The notes below the pieces were generated by a model. The model had not been told where the DNA came from, did not search any database, and was given only the letters and a program-made list of their open reading frames with translations. 64,000 nucleotides of DNA from Strigamia acuminata (Eukaryota > Arthropoda > Chilopoda > Geophilomorpha > Linotaeniidae). Shown here piece by piece: positions 49,266 through 61,429 of this stretch (its first letter is position 1; every line of letters begins with the position of its first letter). The stretch is from assembly GCA_949358305.1 (NCBI GenBank), contig OX442314.1:45206581-45270580 (forward strand), written 5' to 3'. The position numbers and the translations under genes were made by a program.

Positions 49266-49553
49266 AGGAAGATTGAACACACATCAGCCACATTGAATTG
49301 AAGAAAAACGGTATTGAGACCGAAATTTGAGCAGATTTGAGGCGACGGTTGAGAGCAACCACGAGGCGAAAACCGCGAGTAACGACGCGCCATCTTGAAG
49401 AGCACGATACGAGACGACGAGAAACAACTTTAACAAAGACTGTGAGCAACAATTCGATTCGAGGTGAATTAAACAATATTGAGATTGTGCCACAGAACCG
49501 AGACGGAGAAAAAAGTTGAACAATACGTGCAAATTGAGACGAAACCAACAAAG

Positions 49554-52500
49554 ATGAGCGATACCGGTAATTGGAGCTTGGCTAACATTGAGCCATTAAA
49601 TGATGCGAACTATTTCCTATGGGAATCGAGAGTGGAGGGAGTCCTCAGGGCCAAGAAATTGTGGAAAGAAGTGATAATTGGAGCCGAACCGCAGCGAGGA
49701 GTCCAAGGAGAAGCAGATTGTGATGCAAAAGAGAAAACTTGGAACGATTGGGACGATAAAAACGCGGCGGCCCACTTCACGATGATCAGCACCATGACGG
49801 CACCACAAGTTTTGAAATACTCAAACACAAAAGGTGCAAAGGCACTTTGGGATTTGGTGAAAACAAATATGGCGGCAAAAACCCAAGAATTACAAATGAG
49901 GAGTGCCTGCGAGCTGACACAGCTGAAAATGAGCAGTAAAGAAGATGTTGACACGTACATGAACAGGGCCGAAGCCATAATTAACCGCTGTGCGAAACTT
50001 GGCAAAAATATAGACGACTACGAGTGCAAGTTTTACGTGACGAAAGGACTGAGACGAGAGTTTGACGCGAATGTGCGCGCAATTGAAGTGCAGGCGGATT
50101 TAGACATGTCAAAAATCCGCAACATACTAAAAATGGAGGAAGGTCGAATTTCAACTAGAAAAGAAGAGAAAAATACGACAACAAACGAGGCTGCACTAAA
50201 AACACGAGAGAAGGGACAAAAGCCAAAGCGCACATGCTTCAACTGTGGCCGTGGAGGACATATGGCAAGAGAATGCTACAGTGAGGCAAAATGTTACAAC
50301 TGCCAGGAGTTTGGTCACTTATCGAAAGATTGTTCGAAACCGAAACGAGAATTTAGAAGTGGCGACTCAAAAGGACGTGGACGAGGCAGAGGCGGTCAGC
50401 GAGGTCGCGGCAGAGGAAAAAGCGAAATATCAATGATGGCGTACGAGGAAAAGCCTGAATTCACACTTATGACGTATGAAATGGATGAAAACACCAATGA
50501 TGAAGAGACAAATGAAGAACCAAATGAAGAAAAAGATTGGGTGTTGGATTCCGGAGCGACAAGCCACATGACGGCGCTGGATGCAAAACATTTCGACACA
50601 TTTGATGAGGATGAGAAGAATATTGGAATGGCCAAAAAGGGAAAAAGCATGAAGTCGATTGGAACGGGCGAGATTGTGCTCGAACACGACGGGAAAAATT
50701 CCAGATTGAAGAAAGTGTTGTGCATACCACAAATTGGAAGCAATTTGTTGTCAGTATCGAAAATAGTCGATAATGGACTAAAAGTCACATTCTCCAAAAC
50801 GAGCGCAACAATTGACGATGAGAATGGAGAAGAAGTTATGACGGTACCAAGAAAAGGAGACATGTTTGTGTTACAGGCCAACATAAAAGAAAATGAGAAG
50901 TCTTATAAAGCGGAGGAAAAAGACAACAATTGGCACGTGAGATTGGGACACCTGAATTACAACACGCTGAGAGAGATGAAAAATGAAGAACTAGCATACG
51001 GCATAGAAATTAGCAGCAAAGGTGGCGCCGTGTGTGAACCATGCATCGCGGGAAAGATGAAAAAGACGTCGCATAAGTCGGTAACAGACCGCCAATCGTC
51101 AAGCATAATGGAATTATGGCACATTGACCTAATTGGACCAATCGGACCAGAATCTCGAGGAGGCGCAAACTATATAATGACTGTAGTGGACGATTGGAGT
51201 AGGATGCTAATGATTAAGACGTTAAATGCAAAAAGCGACGCGAAGGAGAAGTTAACAGAACTTATCATTGGGATGGAAAGACAGACTGACAAAAAACTGA
51301 AAAAACTACGAAGCGACAATGGCGGCGAGTTCTTGTCCAAAAGTATGAAAGAATGGACGACAAAAAGAGGCATTGAACACCAGCTGACCACAGCATTTAA
51401 CCCGGCTAGCAATGGCGTCGCGGAACGCGCGAACCGGACAATACTTGAGATGTTGAGAGCAATATTGAAAGATTGCAAACTGCCAAAGATTTTCTGGGCA
51501 GAGTGCGCATCGTCAGTGGCGCACATCCGCAACAGGTGCAAATCGTCAGTCCATGGACGCACACCATTTGAGATATGGTTTGGCAGAAAACCAAATTTAA
51601 AATATTTGAGAAGATTTGGATGTATAGCATATGTGCTAATTAAAGACCACAAACGAAAGAAACTGGACCCAAAGGCGGAAAAAGCAATATTTATTGGATA
51701 CTCGAATACAAGGAAGGCGTACCGGATTTACCACCCAGAAAACGACTCGATAAGCGAAGAAATCGATGTAAAATTTGACGAAAGTAAAACGGGCGCAGAC
51801 TTGCTGAATGGGGAAATCCAAGACAGTGAAGAGGAGACAGTCAAAATCGATCTGAACTGCGAAGAAAATGAAGACGAATCAGACGATGCCCAGGATGAAG
51901 AGCAAAACGAGATAAATGAAGAAGAGGAGGAAACAAATGAACCAGAGGACAACGCGGAAGAAAATGACGATCAAGATGAACGTGCCGAACCACCACAGAG
52001 AGGACGACCGGCAGGAGTGACCAGAGAAATGAAATTGGTCGCAGACACGATGCAAAGAGAGGAACGTGAACGACAGTTGGTCGCCCAAGGAGCACGAAGG
52101 TCAGAGAGAATTAAGACAAAGCAAATGGCATTACTAGTAGAAGAAATTCTAACGCCGAAAAACTATAATGAAGCGACAAATTCCAACAACGCGACGGAAT
52201 GGAGAGCCGCGATGGATGACGAGATGAGCTCGATGAAACAACACGGAGTGTGGAAAATTGGAAAATTACCAAAAGGAAAGAAGGCGGTGAAATCCAAGTG
52301 GGTTTATAAAGTGAAGTTAAATTCCGAGGGGGAACCGGAAAGATTCCGAGCAAGACTAGTAGCCACTGGATACTCGCAGAAATTCGGGGACGATTACGAG
52401 ATGACCTTTGCCCCGGTTATACGAATAGAGACTCTCAGAATGCTGATTAATGTAGCAGCAAAAATTAACCGACCATTGAAACAACATGACGTCAAAGCCG

Positions 52501-53693
52501 CATATCTTCACGGCAAGCTGAAGGAGATGATATTTATGATACAGCCAGAAGGATATGTTGAAGGAGGAAAAGGACATGTTTGTCAACTAATTAAGAGCAT
52601 CTATGGATTAAAACAGGCGGGGAGATGTTGGTTTGAGATGTTAGATAAAACATTGAAGAAAATTGGATTCAAACCATCTCCAGAGGACCCATGCCTTTAC
52701 GTGATTTTTGTTGATGGCAACTTTATGTTCCTAGGCGTAAACGTAGACGACGACTTATCCTTAGCATCCACGGATGAATTTGAGACGGAACTAATGTCAA
52801 AAATGAAAGAAGAAATAGAATTCGTGAGCATAGGCAGACTGGAATACATTTTAGGAATCCAGGTCGAATATAGAAATGGAAGAATCAACATCCACCAAGG
52901 CGGATACATCAAAAGATTGGTGGAGAGCGAGGGATTGGAAGGATGCAATGCGGCAATAACCCCAGTGAACCCCAATCAAAATTTGGTTGAATTTGAAGAA
53001 AGTGAGAAAGTTGACGCAACACAGTATCAAGAACTGCTGGGCAAGATGATGTACCTTGCCACACACACGAGACCAGACCTGAGTTTTCCGATGAGCCTGT
53101 TATCTCAGTATAACAAGGACCCGCGCAAAATTCATTACATTGCGCTTAAACGCGTGTTGAGATACCTGAAGGGGACGGTCGATTACAAACTCAGTTACGG
53201 AGGAGAAGAGAGCCACATCCACGGCTACTCGGACGCGAGTTGGGACCGGACATCGAACGCACGATCATTCTCCGGATTCATCACACTTGACGGAAGTTCG
53301 ATTATTAACTGGAAGTGCCAGAAACAGGCGATTGTCGCAATGTCGAGTACAGAGAGTGAGCTCTTGGCGCTGACCGAAGGAGTGCGAGAATTAATTTGGT
53401 TGAAACAACTCGCGATTGGACTAAATGGAGAAGTCGACGACGGAGAGACCACGACGATGCACTGTGATAGTTTGAATGCAGTAAAACTGTTGCGAGGCGG
53501 TGCACAAAAGACGAGAACCAAGCACTTAAATCGCAAAGTGCATTTCATCAAACAAGAGATCGAGGATGGAAACATTATCGTGGAACATGTCCCAAGCGAG
53601 GACATGTTGGCGGACTTTTTAACGAAGCCTTTAGCCGGACCTGCACTAAACGGAATACTAAAAGCATTAGGACTAAAGACTGTGGGGGAATAA
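49554..53693 (+). CDS. Copia Gag-Pol polyprotein, 1,379 aa
   Basis: Start chosen at [20 protein letters not shown]; an ATG 25 codons upstream is in poorer, leader-like sequence. Domains in order: copia-type Gag; two zinc knuckles ([28 protein letters not shown]) near residues 227-266; an Arg-Gly-rich linker; protease [12 protein letters not shown] near 330; integrase zinc module (WHVRLGH...CEPCIAGK) near 460-500; and an integrase core with HIDLIGP, SDNGGEF and [10 protein letters not shown] long acidic linker precedes reverse transcriptase ([30 protein letters not shown]). RNase H follows ([37 protein letters not shown]). The RT catalytic box reads NVDD near 1,063 where copia elements usually have YVDD. 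Otherwise intact, and the PR-IN-RT-RH order confirms Ty1/copia. Confidence 0.97.
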   Translation: MSDTGNWSLANIEPLNDANYFLWESRVEGVLRAKKLWKEVIIGAEPQRGVQGEADCDAKEKTWNDWDDKNAAAHFTMISTMTAPQVLKYSNTKGAKALWDLVKTNMAAKTQELQMRSACELTQLKMSSKEDVDTYMNRAEAIINRCAKLGKNIDDYECKFYVTKGLRREFDANVRAIEVQADLDMSKIRNILKMEEGRISTRKEEKNTTTNEAALKTREKGQKPKRTCFNCGRGGHMARECYSEAKCYNCQEFGHLSKDCSKPKREFRSGDSKGRGRGRGGQRGRGRGKSEISMMAYEEKPEFTLMTYEMDENTNDEETNEEPNEEKDWVLDSGATSHMTALDAKHFDTFDEDEKNIGMAKKGKSMKSIGTGEIVLEHDGKNSRLKKVLCIPQIGSNLLSVSKIVDNGLKVTFSKTSATIDDENGEEVMTVPRKGDMFVLQANIKENEKSYKAEEKDNNWHVRLGHLNYNTLREMKNEELAYGIEISSKGGAVCEPCIAGKMKKTSHKSVTDRQSSSIMELWHIDLIGPIGPESRGGANYIMTVVDDWSRMLMIKTLNAKSDAKEKLTELIIGMERQTDKKLKKLRSDNGGEFLSKSMKEWTTKRGIEHQLTTAFNPASNGVAERANRTILEMLRAILKDCKLPKIFWAECASSVAHIRNRCKSSVHGRTPFEIWFGRKPNLKYLRRFGCIAYVLIKDHKRKKLDPKAEKAIFIGYSNTRKAYRIYHPENDSISEEIDVKFDESKTGADLLNGEIQDSEEETVKIDLNCEENEDESDDAQDEEQNEINEEEEETNEPEDNAEENDDQDERAEPPQRGRPAGVTREMKLVADTMQREERERQLVAQGARRSERIKTKQMALLVEEILTPKNYNEATNSNNATEWRAAMDDEMSSMKQHGVWKIGKLPKGKKAVKSKWVYKVKLNSEGEPERFRARLVATGYSQKFGDDYEMTFAPVIRIETLRMLINVAAKINRPLKQHDVKAAYLHGKLKEMIFMIQPEGYVEGGKGHVCQLIKSIYGLKQAGRCWFEMLDKTLKKIGFKPSPEDPCLYVIFVDGNFMFLGVNVDDDLSLASTDEFETELMSKMKEEIEFVSIGRLEYILGIQVEYRNGRINIHQGGYIKRLVESEGLEGCNAAITPVNPNQNLVEFEESEKVDATQYQELLGKMMYLATHTRPDLSFPMSLLSQYNKDPRKIHYIALKRVLRYLKGTVDYKLSYGGEESHIHGYSDASWDRTSNARSFSGFITLDGSSIINWKCQKQAIVAMSSTESELLALTEGVRELIWLKQLAIGLNGEVDDGETTTMHCDSLNAVKLLRGGAQKTRTKHLNRKVHFIKQEIEDGNIIVEHVPSEDMLADFLTKPLAGPALNGILKALGLKTVGE

Positions 53694-53781
53694 TGACTTT
53701 ATTGTGTGCAGTGTTCATATTGATTGTTTTTATATAATTGTGTTTATTAAGAAGTGTTTTAGTAACGAAATCGAATTGTTG

Positions 53782-53795
53782 ATTTTGGGGGAATT
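53782..53795 (+). promoter_or_regulatory. Polypurine tract of the copia element
   Basis: TTGGGGGAATT immediately before the 3' LTR. Confidence 0.6.
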
Positions 53796-54003
53796 TGTTG
53801 GGAAGTTTAATGTGGAAAATCACCACTTGATGTCATTAATAGTGTAGCTTGTGTAGTTTTTTGCTTGTGTATCCTGTGGTGACACTCATACCATATATGG
53901 AGTGCTCACTTCCTGTGTTCCCCACTCATCTGCTCAATGTGTAACTGTGAGGACACACATTTCATTGTATTAAACTCAACCGTATTTATCTTGAATCATA
54001 ACA
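53796..54003 (+). repeat. 3' LTR of the copia element
   Basis: 208 bp, apparently the same sequence as the 5' LTR. Confidence 0.96.
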
Positions 54004-54735
54004 TTTTTTAGCTAAAAATTCAATTTTTTAGCCAAAAATTCAACTTTTTAGCTAAAAACTCAATTTTTTAGCCAAAAATTCAATTTTTTAGCTAAAAATT
54101 CAATTTTTTAGACAAAAATTCAATTTTTAGCCAAAAATTTAATTTTTTAGCCAAAAATTTAATTTTTTAGCCAAAAATTCAATTTTTTAGCCAAAAATTC
54201 AATTTTTTAGCCAAAAATTCAATTTTTTAGCCAAAAATTCAATTTTTTAGCCAAAAATTCAATTTTTTAGCCAAAAATTCAATTTTTTAGCCAAAAATTC
54301 AATTTTTTAGCCAAAAATTCAATTTTTTAGCCAAAAATTCAATTTTTTAGCCAAAAATTCAATTTTTTAGCCAAAAATTCAATTTTTTAGCCAAAAATTC
54401 AATTTTTTAGCCAAAAATTCAATTTTTTAGCCAAAAATTCAATTTTTTAGCCAAAAATTCAATTTTTTAGCCAAAAATTCAATTTTTTAGCCAAAAATTC
54501 AATTTTTTAGCCAAAAATTCAATTTTTTAGCCAAAAATTCAATTTTTTAGCCAAAAATTCAATTTTTTAGCCAAAAATTCAATTTTTTAGCCAAAAATTC
54601 AATTTTTTAGCCAAAAATTCAATTTTTTAGCCAAAAATTCAATTTTTTAGCCAAAAATTCAATTTCTTAGCCAAAAATTCAATTTTTTAGCCAAAAATTA
54701 AATTTCTTAGCCAAAATTTCAGATTTGTTAGCCTA
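54004..54735. repeat. 20-bp satellite array, right part (about 36 copies)
   Basis: Continues the array of 47,839-49,044. The first units near the copia element vary (TAGCTAAAAA, TAGACAAAAA). Units from about 54,180 to 54,660 are uniform, and the array decays from 54,661 (TTTCTTAGCC) to its end near TTTGTTAGCC. Confidence 0.96.
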
Positions 54736-56212
54736 TAAACTTCGGAAGTATTTTCTTTAGGGTCTCAATTACAATGCCCCACGTACAAATAGAAGCGGCC
54801 GCGCACAATCAGATTCAATACACGATAATATTGTCGATTTTTTTTCACAACAACAAATAATTGTATTTTCCCTCCCAAACAAATCAATCAAAACAATAAC
54901 TTTGCAACTCCTTCCCCCGTTCCTGTTTGCCGCGTCCGCTTTCCCTCCCCATCATTTACTTCGCATTATGCGTTGGAGCGTGTGTTTCCTTTCTCCCTCC
55001 TCTTTCGCTTTACACAAACCCTCCACCTTCCTTTCGGCTCCGCACCACACCGACAAAACCGACGCGTCGCCTGCTGGTCTTTTCAAACCCACCGACGAAA
55101 CTTCCCCACACATTCCTCAAACATTTTTACCCGCACTTCGATTCCCGACTCCGCCCACGCCTCTCACCCACCAAAGGAACAAACTACTGCTAATCCCTTT
55201 GCCTATCGCCACCTTTTCACACCATTACCCCCTACCAACAACCCCCTTCACCACCAGAGCGAGATATTTCAAGATATCACCCTTCGCATTCGCCCGGTCC
55301 ACCCGGTTTCGAGTGTTTTGCAATAGCTTGAGAAGACGATTATGTTTGACGTTTCATGCGGGCCACAGATTGATTTTCATCGTTTCTGGTTAAACTTAAG
55401 GCCCGGATAAATGCATAAAATTAGTGTCTGGAAAAAGTTTTAAGAAATAAACAAATAAAAAAATAAAATAAATAGAAAAAAATGAATTGTAATTACTAAT
55501 TATAATTCATTTACATCAAGAACACTTTGAAATGGCATTAAGTTGTTAACACCTGATTTTGCACCTGATTTTGCACCTGATTTTGCATAAAATGGAATTA
55601 GTATTGTAGAAGTAGTCATTTTTAGACTAAATAAATGTTGCTCTACAAGTTTACAATTGGAAATTTCTGTCTATCTCTAACGGTTACCAAGATAATTTTC
55701 CAATGACCTTGAAGGAACATCCCAAGGTCAAATTTTGAGTCACCAAAAAATTTCCCCACCCAACTTTAATACTTTACCATCATTAGATTAGATGCATTGT
55801 CAGCACTTTCAGAAATATTTAGTAGAGTGACAGACTTTTCTTTCACCCTGTACATGAGAGCAGGTTTGTTTCCCTTGTAACCGACATCGCACATACACAC
55901 ACTCCCCTTCCTGCCTCCGAAAAGGACTGTGAGACTTATTTCCTCTTGTGTCCATAGAAGACTGTGGGGGATTTGACACAAAAGAACCTTCAAATGAATA
56001 TGTTATTCGTCAAAACATGGAAGGAGCGAGTGAGGTGGGATGACCACACCCTACAACCCGAGGTTTTCAAGCAGAAAATCGTTTGTAGAGAGTCCAAAAG
56101 AGACGGAAAACACCGTATACACTTAATTCTGTTTTCGCACGGAGCGGGTAAAATTCCAAAGCTTGCTTTTACTTGAAAAAGCGGCTAAAAACTCGCCTGC
56201 TCCCGCAAACAC
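54736..56212. other. Intergenic DNA, no gene seen
   Basis: 54,900-55,390 is pyrimidine-rich and open in several frames, but the peptides are low-complexity and share no family motif. 55,430-55,640 is AT-rich. Around 55,640-56,170 are scraps such as CACCCTGTACA of the kind seen at ends of mariner-type elements. Confidence 0.5.
55550..55587. repeat. Three copies of a 12-bp repeat (GCACCTGATTTT)
   Basis: Perfect short tandem repeat, period 12. Confidence 0.9.
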
Positions 56213-56485
56213 AAACTTGCGTTTTTTGATAAAGAAATATTAACTATTTCAATGATGTATCTCAGGTAGTTAAGCCAATTGGCTGCAGTTACTCTGGCTA
56301 TTCCTTCCTGCAGTAATGACTCCACTTCGGTAATTTTAAATGTTTTATTATTTGCTCTGACGTAACCTTTGACCTTACTGTTGCAAAAGGCATGAGTATT
56401 TGTTTACTTATTGAGTACCGAAGATTGTACCTGCGACCAAACGTTTTCAATGGGATTTAATTCACAGTGGTAAGGTGGTTATCTA
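56213..56485 (-). pseudogene. Relic of a DDE transposase C-terminus (Tc1/mariner-like)
   Basis: Read on the minus strand, PPYHCELNPIENVWSQV ends in an out-of-place ~57-bp insertion with a stop. It resumes as KGYVRANNKTFKITEVESLL, then QEGIARVTAANWLNYLRYI. The P-Y-H-C...NPIE.VW motif, with the final catalytic Glu, and the following helix are typical of IS630/Tc1/mariner-type transposases. The rest of the protein and its inverted repeats are not visible. Non-functional. Confidence 0.65.
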
Positions 56486-59382
56486 ATTATTTTAAACTCG
56501 TACTAGCCAGCTTTGGAATTTTACTCGCTCCTTCGTGTTTCCACCTTTACCGCCCCCTTTCCTTAAGTCTCTTGACCAAGAATCGGGTTTCGGGACGGGT
56601 TTAATTGGCGCTAACCGGACTAGTATATCGGGTTACGGCACGCGTGCGGGACGAGGTGCAATCCGAGCCGGGAAGCCACGAAACTCAAGATGGGGCAAAG
56701 CGGGTGACTAACAACTCCGAGCGTCTTAATCTCTTATAAACCCTCTACCACTTAGCTTGTGGGTCACTTTTCAATCCGGTTTACCACGGTGTGTTTCGGA
56801 GACAAAAGTTTTCATTAAAACAAATTGCGTCATCGTTTTCCCTCGACGAGGTGTCTAACTAATCCGACGGAACGAATTTGCCGGTGGTCCATATGGACGA
56901 CGACAAACCCGTGGGGAAACGGAGAAAAGGAGGACGAAAGCGGAGCGAACGGGGACGCTTGATGGACCCGAGTAATCCCCGATCGAGGGTGGAAAAATGA
57001 CACAATGGCGAACACGTAGAAAACGCGCCCCTCATTTCGTCTCCGTCTTGTTCCGTTTGACAGTCTTTTGTCGCGCCGACATGACGACAGAGTGGCCAAC
57101 AGGGAGTCGACGGATTAAATATTCATGCGCTCGCTGCTCGAATTCACCGACTCATTGTTTGTCGTTTGATATACGGCGGTGTTGTTGCTCGAGGGACCCC
57201 ATCAGTGGGCGTCGCGATCCAACTGTTTGGGGGTGAGGGTGCCGCTAATTTCGTGGTCAATTGACGGCGCGACGACAAATTAGCTCCCGATGGATGCAGG
57301 GCCGCGACTAAAGGGATGTACCGACGTGTGTGTGTGTGTGTAGCGACTGTGTAGCGACAAATAAATAGTCGGCGAATAGTTTCAGTGCGGGTTTTCTGTG
57401 ATTAGCCTTGACTGGTTCTACATGGAAGGGGATTAGACGGATGCCGAGAAGGGGCGCGCATTGTTCGCTGTGTGCACAAATCCGCACAAGCGGACAAAGA
57501 CGCGATGGCGATGGCGAACGGAGGCGCGCACGATTAGAACGTGTGCACGTGCAACAAACGTCGGAACGGAAGTGTCTGATGACGAGGGAGGGGTTGAGAT
57601 GTTGTCAGCTTTGGCACGTGCGGACAATACGTCATTTCCGTCATTGCGAGGTATTCAGAGCCCCCTCGTTCGCACGACACTCGGCGGACTCTGCACCTGA
57701 GTAGTTGTTGTTATTATCCTGCGGTTTGTTGTTTGCAATGTGCATTTTTCATGCAGTTGTTTTAATTACAATTATTTCGTAGAGATTAAATAGAAATGAT
57801 TTTTTTTTAATATATTTTAAAGCGTTCTTTCGATTGATCGAATCCACACAATTAATTTTTTTTATAATAATAATGATTTATAAATCCAGGTGGCATCACA
57901 ATGAAATCCAGACGGAATCTCAAGTGTTGGCGCGTTGTTAAAAGCTGTGAAATGCATGTTGGTAGGGTCATGCGAGCAATGGCTCCCTTCGTTGCCTTTT
58001 GTGCTTCCTTAGATGCTGTATTGCACAATTACAATTCTCGAGATACTACACTTCAAGGCTTTCTCTCTATTTATCGTCCCTCAACAGCAAAAAAAAAAAA
58101 TTAGAAAAATTAGAAATTAGAAAAATTCAAGATTTATTAAACAGAAATGTAAAAGATTTATCGATATTAACGCTAAACGAAAAAAATGTAATTTAATCTT
58201 AAATTAATCCATTAAATTGATCATAAAGTGGTTGTGACTAACTGGCAGCCGCCAGTCGGCACTGGAAAAGGATCCTCAGCAGCTCCGACGAGTTGCTAAA
58301 TACAGAATTTTAACGTTCACATAAATTAAAATTTAATATATGACTAAAACTTTTTATTTACAATACATTTATCACATTTATCACATTTTATAAACACTTT
58401 ATTAATTCTTCCCGTTTGGTTCACTTTGAGGCAAAAACGTGCGCATCGCCATCGGGATGAACATCTTGGTTGCTCGTTGGCCCCTCCTCAGCTGAGCCCA
58501 CAGTCAATTTCCCGCCTTCCCAACGCCATCGACCAATGCACAAAATGTCACGTGATGGGGATTTGTTCTGCCATTGGTGCACGAGTTTAATGGAGGCGAG
58601 AGACGTCGTATTGGTATTTTGGCGGCCGGCGTGTTTGGTCCGGGATCAAGTGAGCATAGGCCTGGCGCGTGAACATCGCCTTCGTATTTCGCAGCCACGG
58701 CCAAGGCCTGTAGCACAAAACAGAGTATTTGGAAGGAAAAAAATAGAAGAGGAGACGAAGAAACATATCTTGGAGAGTTTAAGCAAAGCCCGTATGTACG
58801 AAGGGTTGGAAAGTTGTGTTAAAAGAAGTTGAGGGATATTATTCCGTGCGGGAAATCCAGGTATTTGTCGTTTATTTCGTTTTATTGTTATCGTGTTTTT
58901 GGAAAATTTATTTTTCGGTAAATTTTAAGCGTAGAAGAAAAAAGTTTTTAGTAAATGGATTACCGGTAATCAGTTTTGATCGCAAAAATGGGGGAAAAAA
59001 ATGTTTATGCGATATAAAACGGAGCAAAAAAAAGCATTAAAAAGTCGATTTGGATTTAGATTTATGTCTGTTTATACGTTTTTGAAATGGATATTACATT
59101 GATTTAATTATGTGTAGTTCAGTCCCTTAGCATGAGCGCCGCAGCCGAGCTTAGACGCCATGCTAATAAAGGTTTAATGGCGACGATATTTATTCCCAAG
59201 CGCTTGAAAAATGGCTCGATTGGAATTACATTACGACATAACTTGAAAGAGGAGTGAGTACTATAATAGACAAACAAGTGAAACGTAATGCACAAAGTTT
59301 ATACACAAAACTGGCCCGACAATACAAGGAGGGTTACTAAGGGTGTTTCAAAAAATGTACACATTGTTCAATTAAATATATA
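56486..59382. other. Intergenic DNA upstream of the earmuff gene
   Basis: No convincing gene. 56,500-57,720 is GC-richer than its surroundings and holds (GT)8 at 57,326-57,341. 57,720-58,400 is AT-rich with A- and T-runs. 58,420-58,800 is again GC-richer. These GC-rich islands are candidate regulatory DNA for the developmental gene downstream, on position only. Confidence 0.4.
59132..59257 (+). CDS. Possible 41-codon small ORF
   Basis: MSAAAELRRHANKGLMATIF and a basic remainder ending HNLKEE. No homologue is recognised and no flanking signals were found. Probably chance, listed because it is the only tidy short frame in this stretch. Confidence 0.12.
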   Translation: MSAAAELRRHANKGLMATIFIPKRLKNGSIGITLRHNLKEE

Positions 59383-60194
59383 TTGATTATTAGTTGTGGA
59401 CAGTGTTGCTTAATTAACGTTTCTGGTGTAGTTTTTTCCGTTCTTTCGTTTGGTGTTTAGTTTTTGACGATCTGAGCTTTCGTTCTCGAGATATTTGCGT
59501 TTTTAATCAATTTTTGTCCCAATTGGCCAAGTTTGATTGAGCTAGTCATTCCTGAATTTCAGATTTTGTGGTACTTTTATGGATTTCTTCAGCGGTACCG
59601 GTACAGATACACAGTACTTTTAAAAAGTAACGCATCTGGTGGTAGTGGTACTGTACCTGTACAAATTTTTTTAAGGTAAAATCTCACAAAATCCCATCAA
59701 AATCTCACAAAATCCCATCAAAATCTCACAAAATGAAGCAAAATGAAGCAAAATGAAGCAAAATGAAGCAAAATGAAGCAAAATGAAGCAAAATAAAGCA
59801 AAATGAAGCAAAATGAAGCAAAATCTCACAAAACGAAACAAAATCTCACAAAACGAAACAAAATCTCACAAAACGAAACAAAATCTCACAAAACGAAACA
59901 AAACCTCACAAAACGAAACAAAATCTCACAAAATCTCACAAAATCTAGCAAAATCTAACAAAATCTAGCAAAATCTAGCAAAATCTAGCAAAATCTAGCA
60001 AAATCTAACAAAATCTAACAAAATCTTACAAAATCTAGCAAAATGTCGCAAAATCTTTTAAAATTTCGCGCGATCTTGTACTGGTACATCTGAAAAAATC
60101 CACAAAATTACCGCTGAAGAGTTTCAATAAGCACCACAAAATCTGAAATTCAGGAACGTTAATTACACAACACTGCCCACAACTAATGATTAAC
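59383..60194. mobile_element. Inverted-repeat (foldback/MITE-like) element with internal minisatellite
   Basis: The left end TTGATTATTAGTTGTGGACAG...TTAATTAACGTTTCT is the imperfect reverse complement of the right end AGGAACGTTAATTACACAACACTGCCCACAACTAATG. The pairing continues inward (CTGAATTTCAGATTTTGTGGT with ACCACAAAATCTGAAATTCAG; CTTCAGCGGTA with TACCGCTGAAG) after a ~115-bp extra stretch in the left arm. No transposase ORF. Exact ends and target duplication are not clear. Confidence 0.7.
59693..60056. repeat. 10-bp-period minisatellite (CAAAATNNNN)
   Basis: Blocks of CAAAATGAAG (about 10 copies), then a 20-bp double unit CAAAATCTCACAAAACGAAA (about 5), then CAAAATCTAG/CAAAATCTAA (about 12). 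A strict 10-bp phase keeps CAAAA in register, about one helical turn. Confidence 0.92.
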
Positions 60195-60289
60195 CTAGAG
60201 ACCAATAAAGAAAGAACAAAACAACGCCAGCTCGGGCAGTTATTAATTGAGGCGAAACAAATCAAAACCAAACCAATCAAAAACCACTT

Positions 60290-60307
60290 TTCTATCAATC
60301 CTCACAG
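60290..60307 (+). promoter_or_regulatory. Candidate splice acceptor before the earmuff coding exon
   Basis: A pyrimidine-rich TTTTCTATCAATCCTCACAG ends 9 nt before the ATG, which suggests an upstream 5' untranslated exon. Confidence 0.45.
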
Positions 60308-60316
60308 GTCCCCGCC

Positions 60317-61429
60317 ATGCAGCGACGTCCCCCGCCAACCACTCCCGCTCCGTCCGCATCCAGCGGCGCACCGAACACGCTGGCCTTTTCCATCGCCCGA
60401 ATCATGGCGCCCAGTCCCGTCGCCCGGCCGCACCGCCCGCCTCGCATTCCGCCCGTCGTCTCTCCACTCTCGGGCCTACACAACCCCGTGTATTCCCCGG
60501 AACACTCCCGCTTCCAACTCTACACCCAATGCCGCCCCGACGAACTCCTCCGCCGCTACCCGCTCTTCTACCTCCCCGCAACGACGCAACCCAACTCCGC
60601 TTTCAACAGATCCGACCAACACCTCGTCTTCCCGCGAGTTCCGGCGCAAAAAAGCGAATCAGTGTCCGAAATTCGCTCCAAACGACAAGAGGAAACAACG
60701 ACGACGACGACCAACGAGGCCAAGAGGTTCGGTTCGACCGGTCCGACCGGTCCGGCGTCGGGAAAAGGCGCGAACAAGCGCGCGCCGGACAAACAGAAAA
60801 CTTTCTCGTGCTCCGAGTGCGGCAAGATCTTCAACGCGCACTACAACCTGACGCGGCACATGCCGGTGCACACGGGCGCGCGGCCGTTCGTGTGCAAGGT
60901 GTGCGGCAAGGGGTTCCGGCAGGCGAGCACGCTTTGCCGGCACAAGATCATCCACACGGCGGAGAAGCCGCACAAGTGCGTCACGTGCGGAAAGGCGTTC
61001 AATCGCAGCTCGACGCTCAACACGCACATGCGCATCCACGCGGGGTTCAAGCCGTTCGTGTGCGAGTTCTGCGGGAAGGGATTCCACCAGAAGGGCAACT
61101 ACAAGAACCACAAGCTCACGCACAGCGGCGAGAAGGCGTTCAAGTGTCGGGTGTGCAACAAGGCGTTCCATCAGGTGTACAATTTGACGTTTCACATGCA
61201 CACGCACGACGACAAGAAGCCGTTCACGTGCGGTTTGTGCGGGAAGGGGTTTTGCCGCAACTTTGACTTAAAGAAACACGTGAGGAAGCTGCACGACGCG
61301 CAGCACGCGACATCCGCGGCGTCGTCTGCCGCGACTGCCGCGAGTTCGCGCGGGGAGGCCGTCGCGACGAGGTCTGATTCTGAAAGTGGAGTATTTCATC
61401 AACGCAAGAAAGTATCTCCGGTTTTGTGA
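60317..61429 (+). CDS. erm: Fez family zinc-finger transcription factor (earmuff), 370 aa
   Basis: The protein starts [20 protein letters not shown]. An engrailed-homology-1 motif LAFSIARIM at residues 22-30 would recruit the co-repressor Groucho. Six C2H2 fingers span about 165-326: [85 protein letters not shown] and [17 protein letters not shown]. Their order and helices are those of vertebrate FEZF1/2 and Drosophila earmuff, a nuclear repressor of forebrain and neural-progenitor identity. The linker between eh1 and fingers is low-complexity (a Thr run, then [10 protein letters not shown]). The tail after the fingers is Ala/Ser-rich and ends KKVSPVL. The coding exon has strong GC bias unlike its surroundings. 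The start is the first ATG after a likely acceptor; a longer N-terminus cannot be excluded. Confidence 0.95.
   Translation: MQRRPPPTTPAPSASSGAPNTLAFSIARIMAPSPVARPHRPPRIPPVVSPLSGLHNPVYSPEHSRFQLYTQCRPDELLRRYPLFYLPATTQPNSAFNRSDQHLVFPRVPAQKSESVSEIRSKRQEETTTTTTNEAKRFGSTGPTGPASGKGANKRAPDKQKTFSCSECGKIFNAHYNLTRHMPVHTGARPFVCKVCGKGFRQASTLCRHKIIHTAEKPHKCVTCGKAFNRSSTLNTHMRIHAGFKPFVCEFCGKGFHQKGNYKNHKLTHSGEKAFKCRVCNKAFHQVYNLTFHMHTHDDKKPFTCGLCGKGFCRNFDLKKHVRKLHDAQHATSAASSAATAASSRGEAVATRSDSESGVFHQRKKVSPVL

Larger units (their letters stand above)
49045..54003 (+). mobile_element. Ty1/copia LTR retrotransposon (complete, intact ORF)
   Basis: 4,959 bp with 208-bp LTRs that look identical (49,045-49,252 and 53,796-54,003). 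The target duplication TTTTT (49,040-49,044 and 54,004-54,008) restores the satellite unit when the element is removed. One gag-pol ORF, an initiator-Met primer site and a polypurine tract are present. Confidence 0.97.

Noticed and set aside
54902-55393. 163-codon plus-strand frame
   Set aside because: Pyrimidine-rich low-complexity sequence; three overlapping frames are open and none gives a recognisable domain.
60186-61266. Long alternative frames (221 and 339 codons) overlapping the earmuff gene
   Set aside because: They are GC-driven shadows; only the frame from 60,317 encodes consecutive C2H2 fingers.
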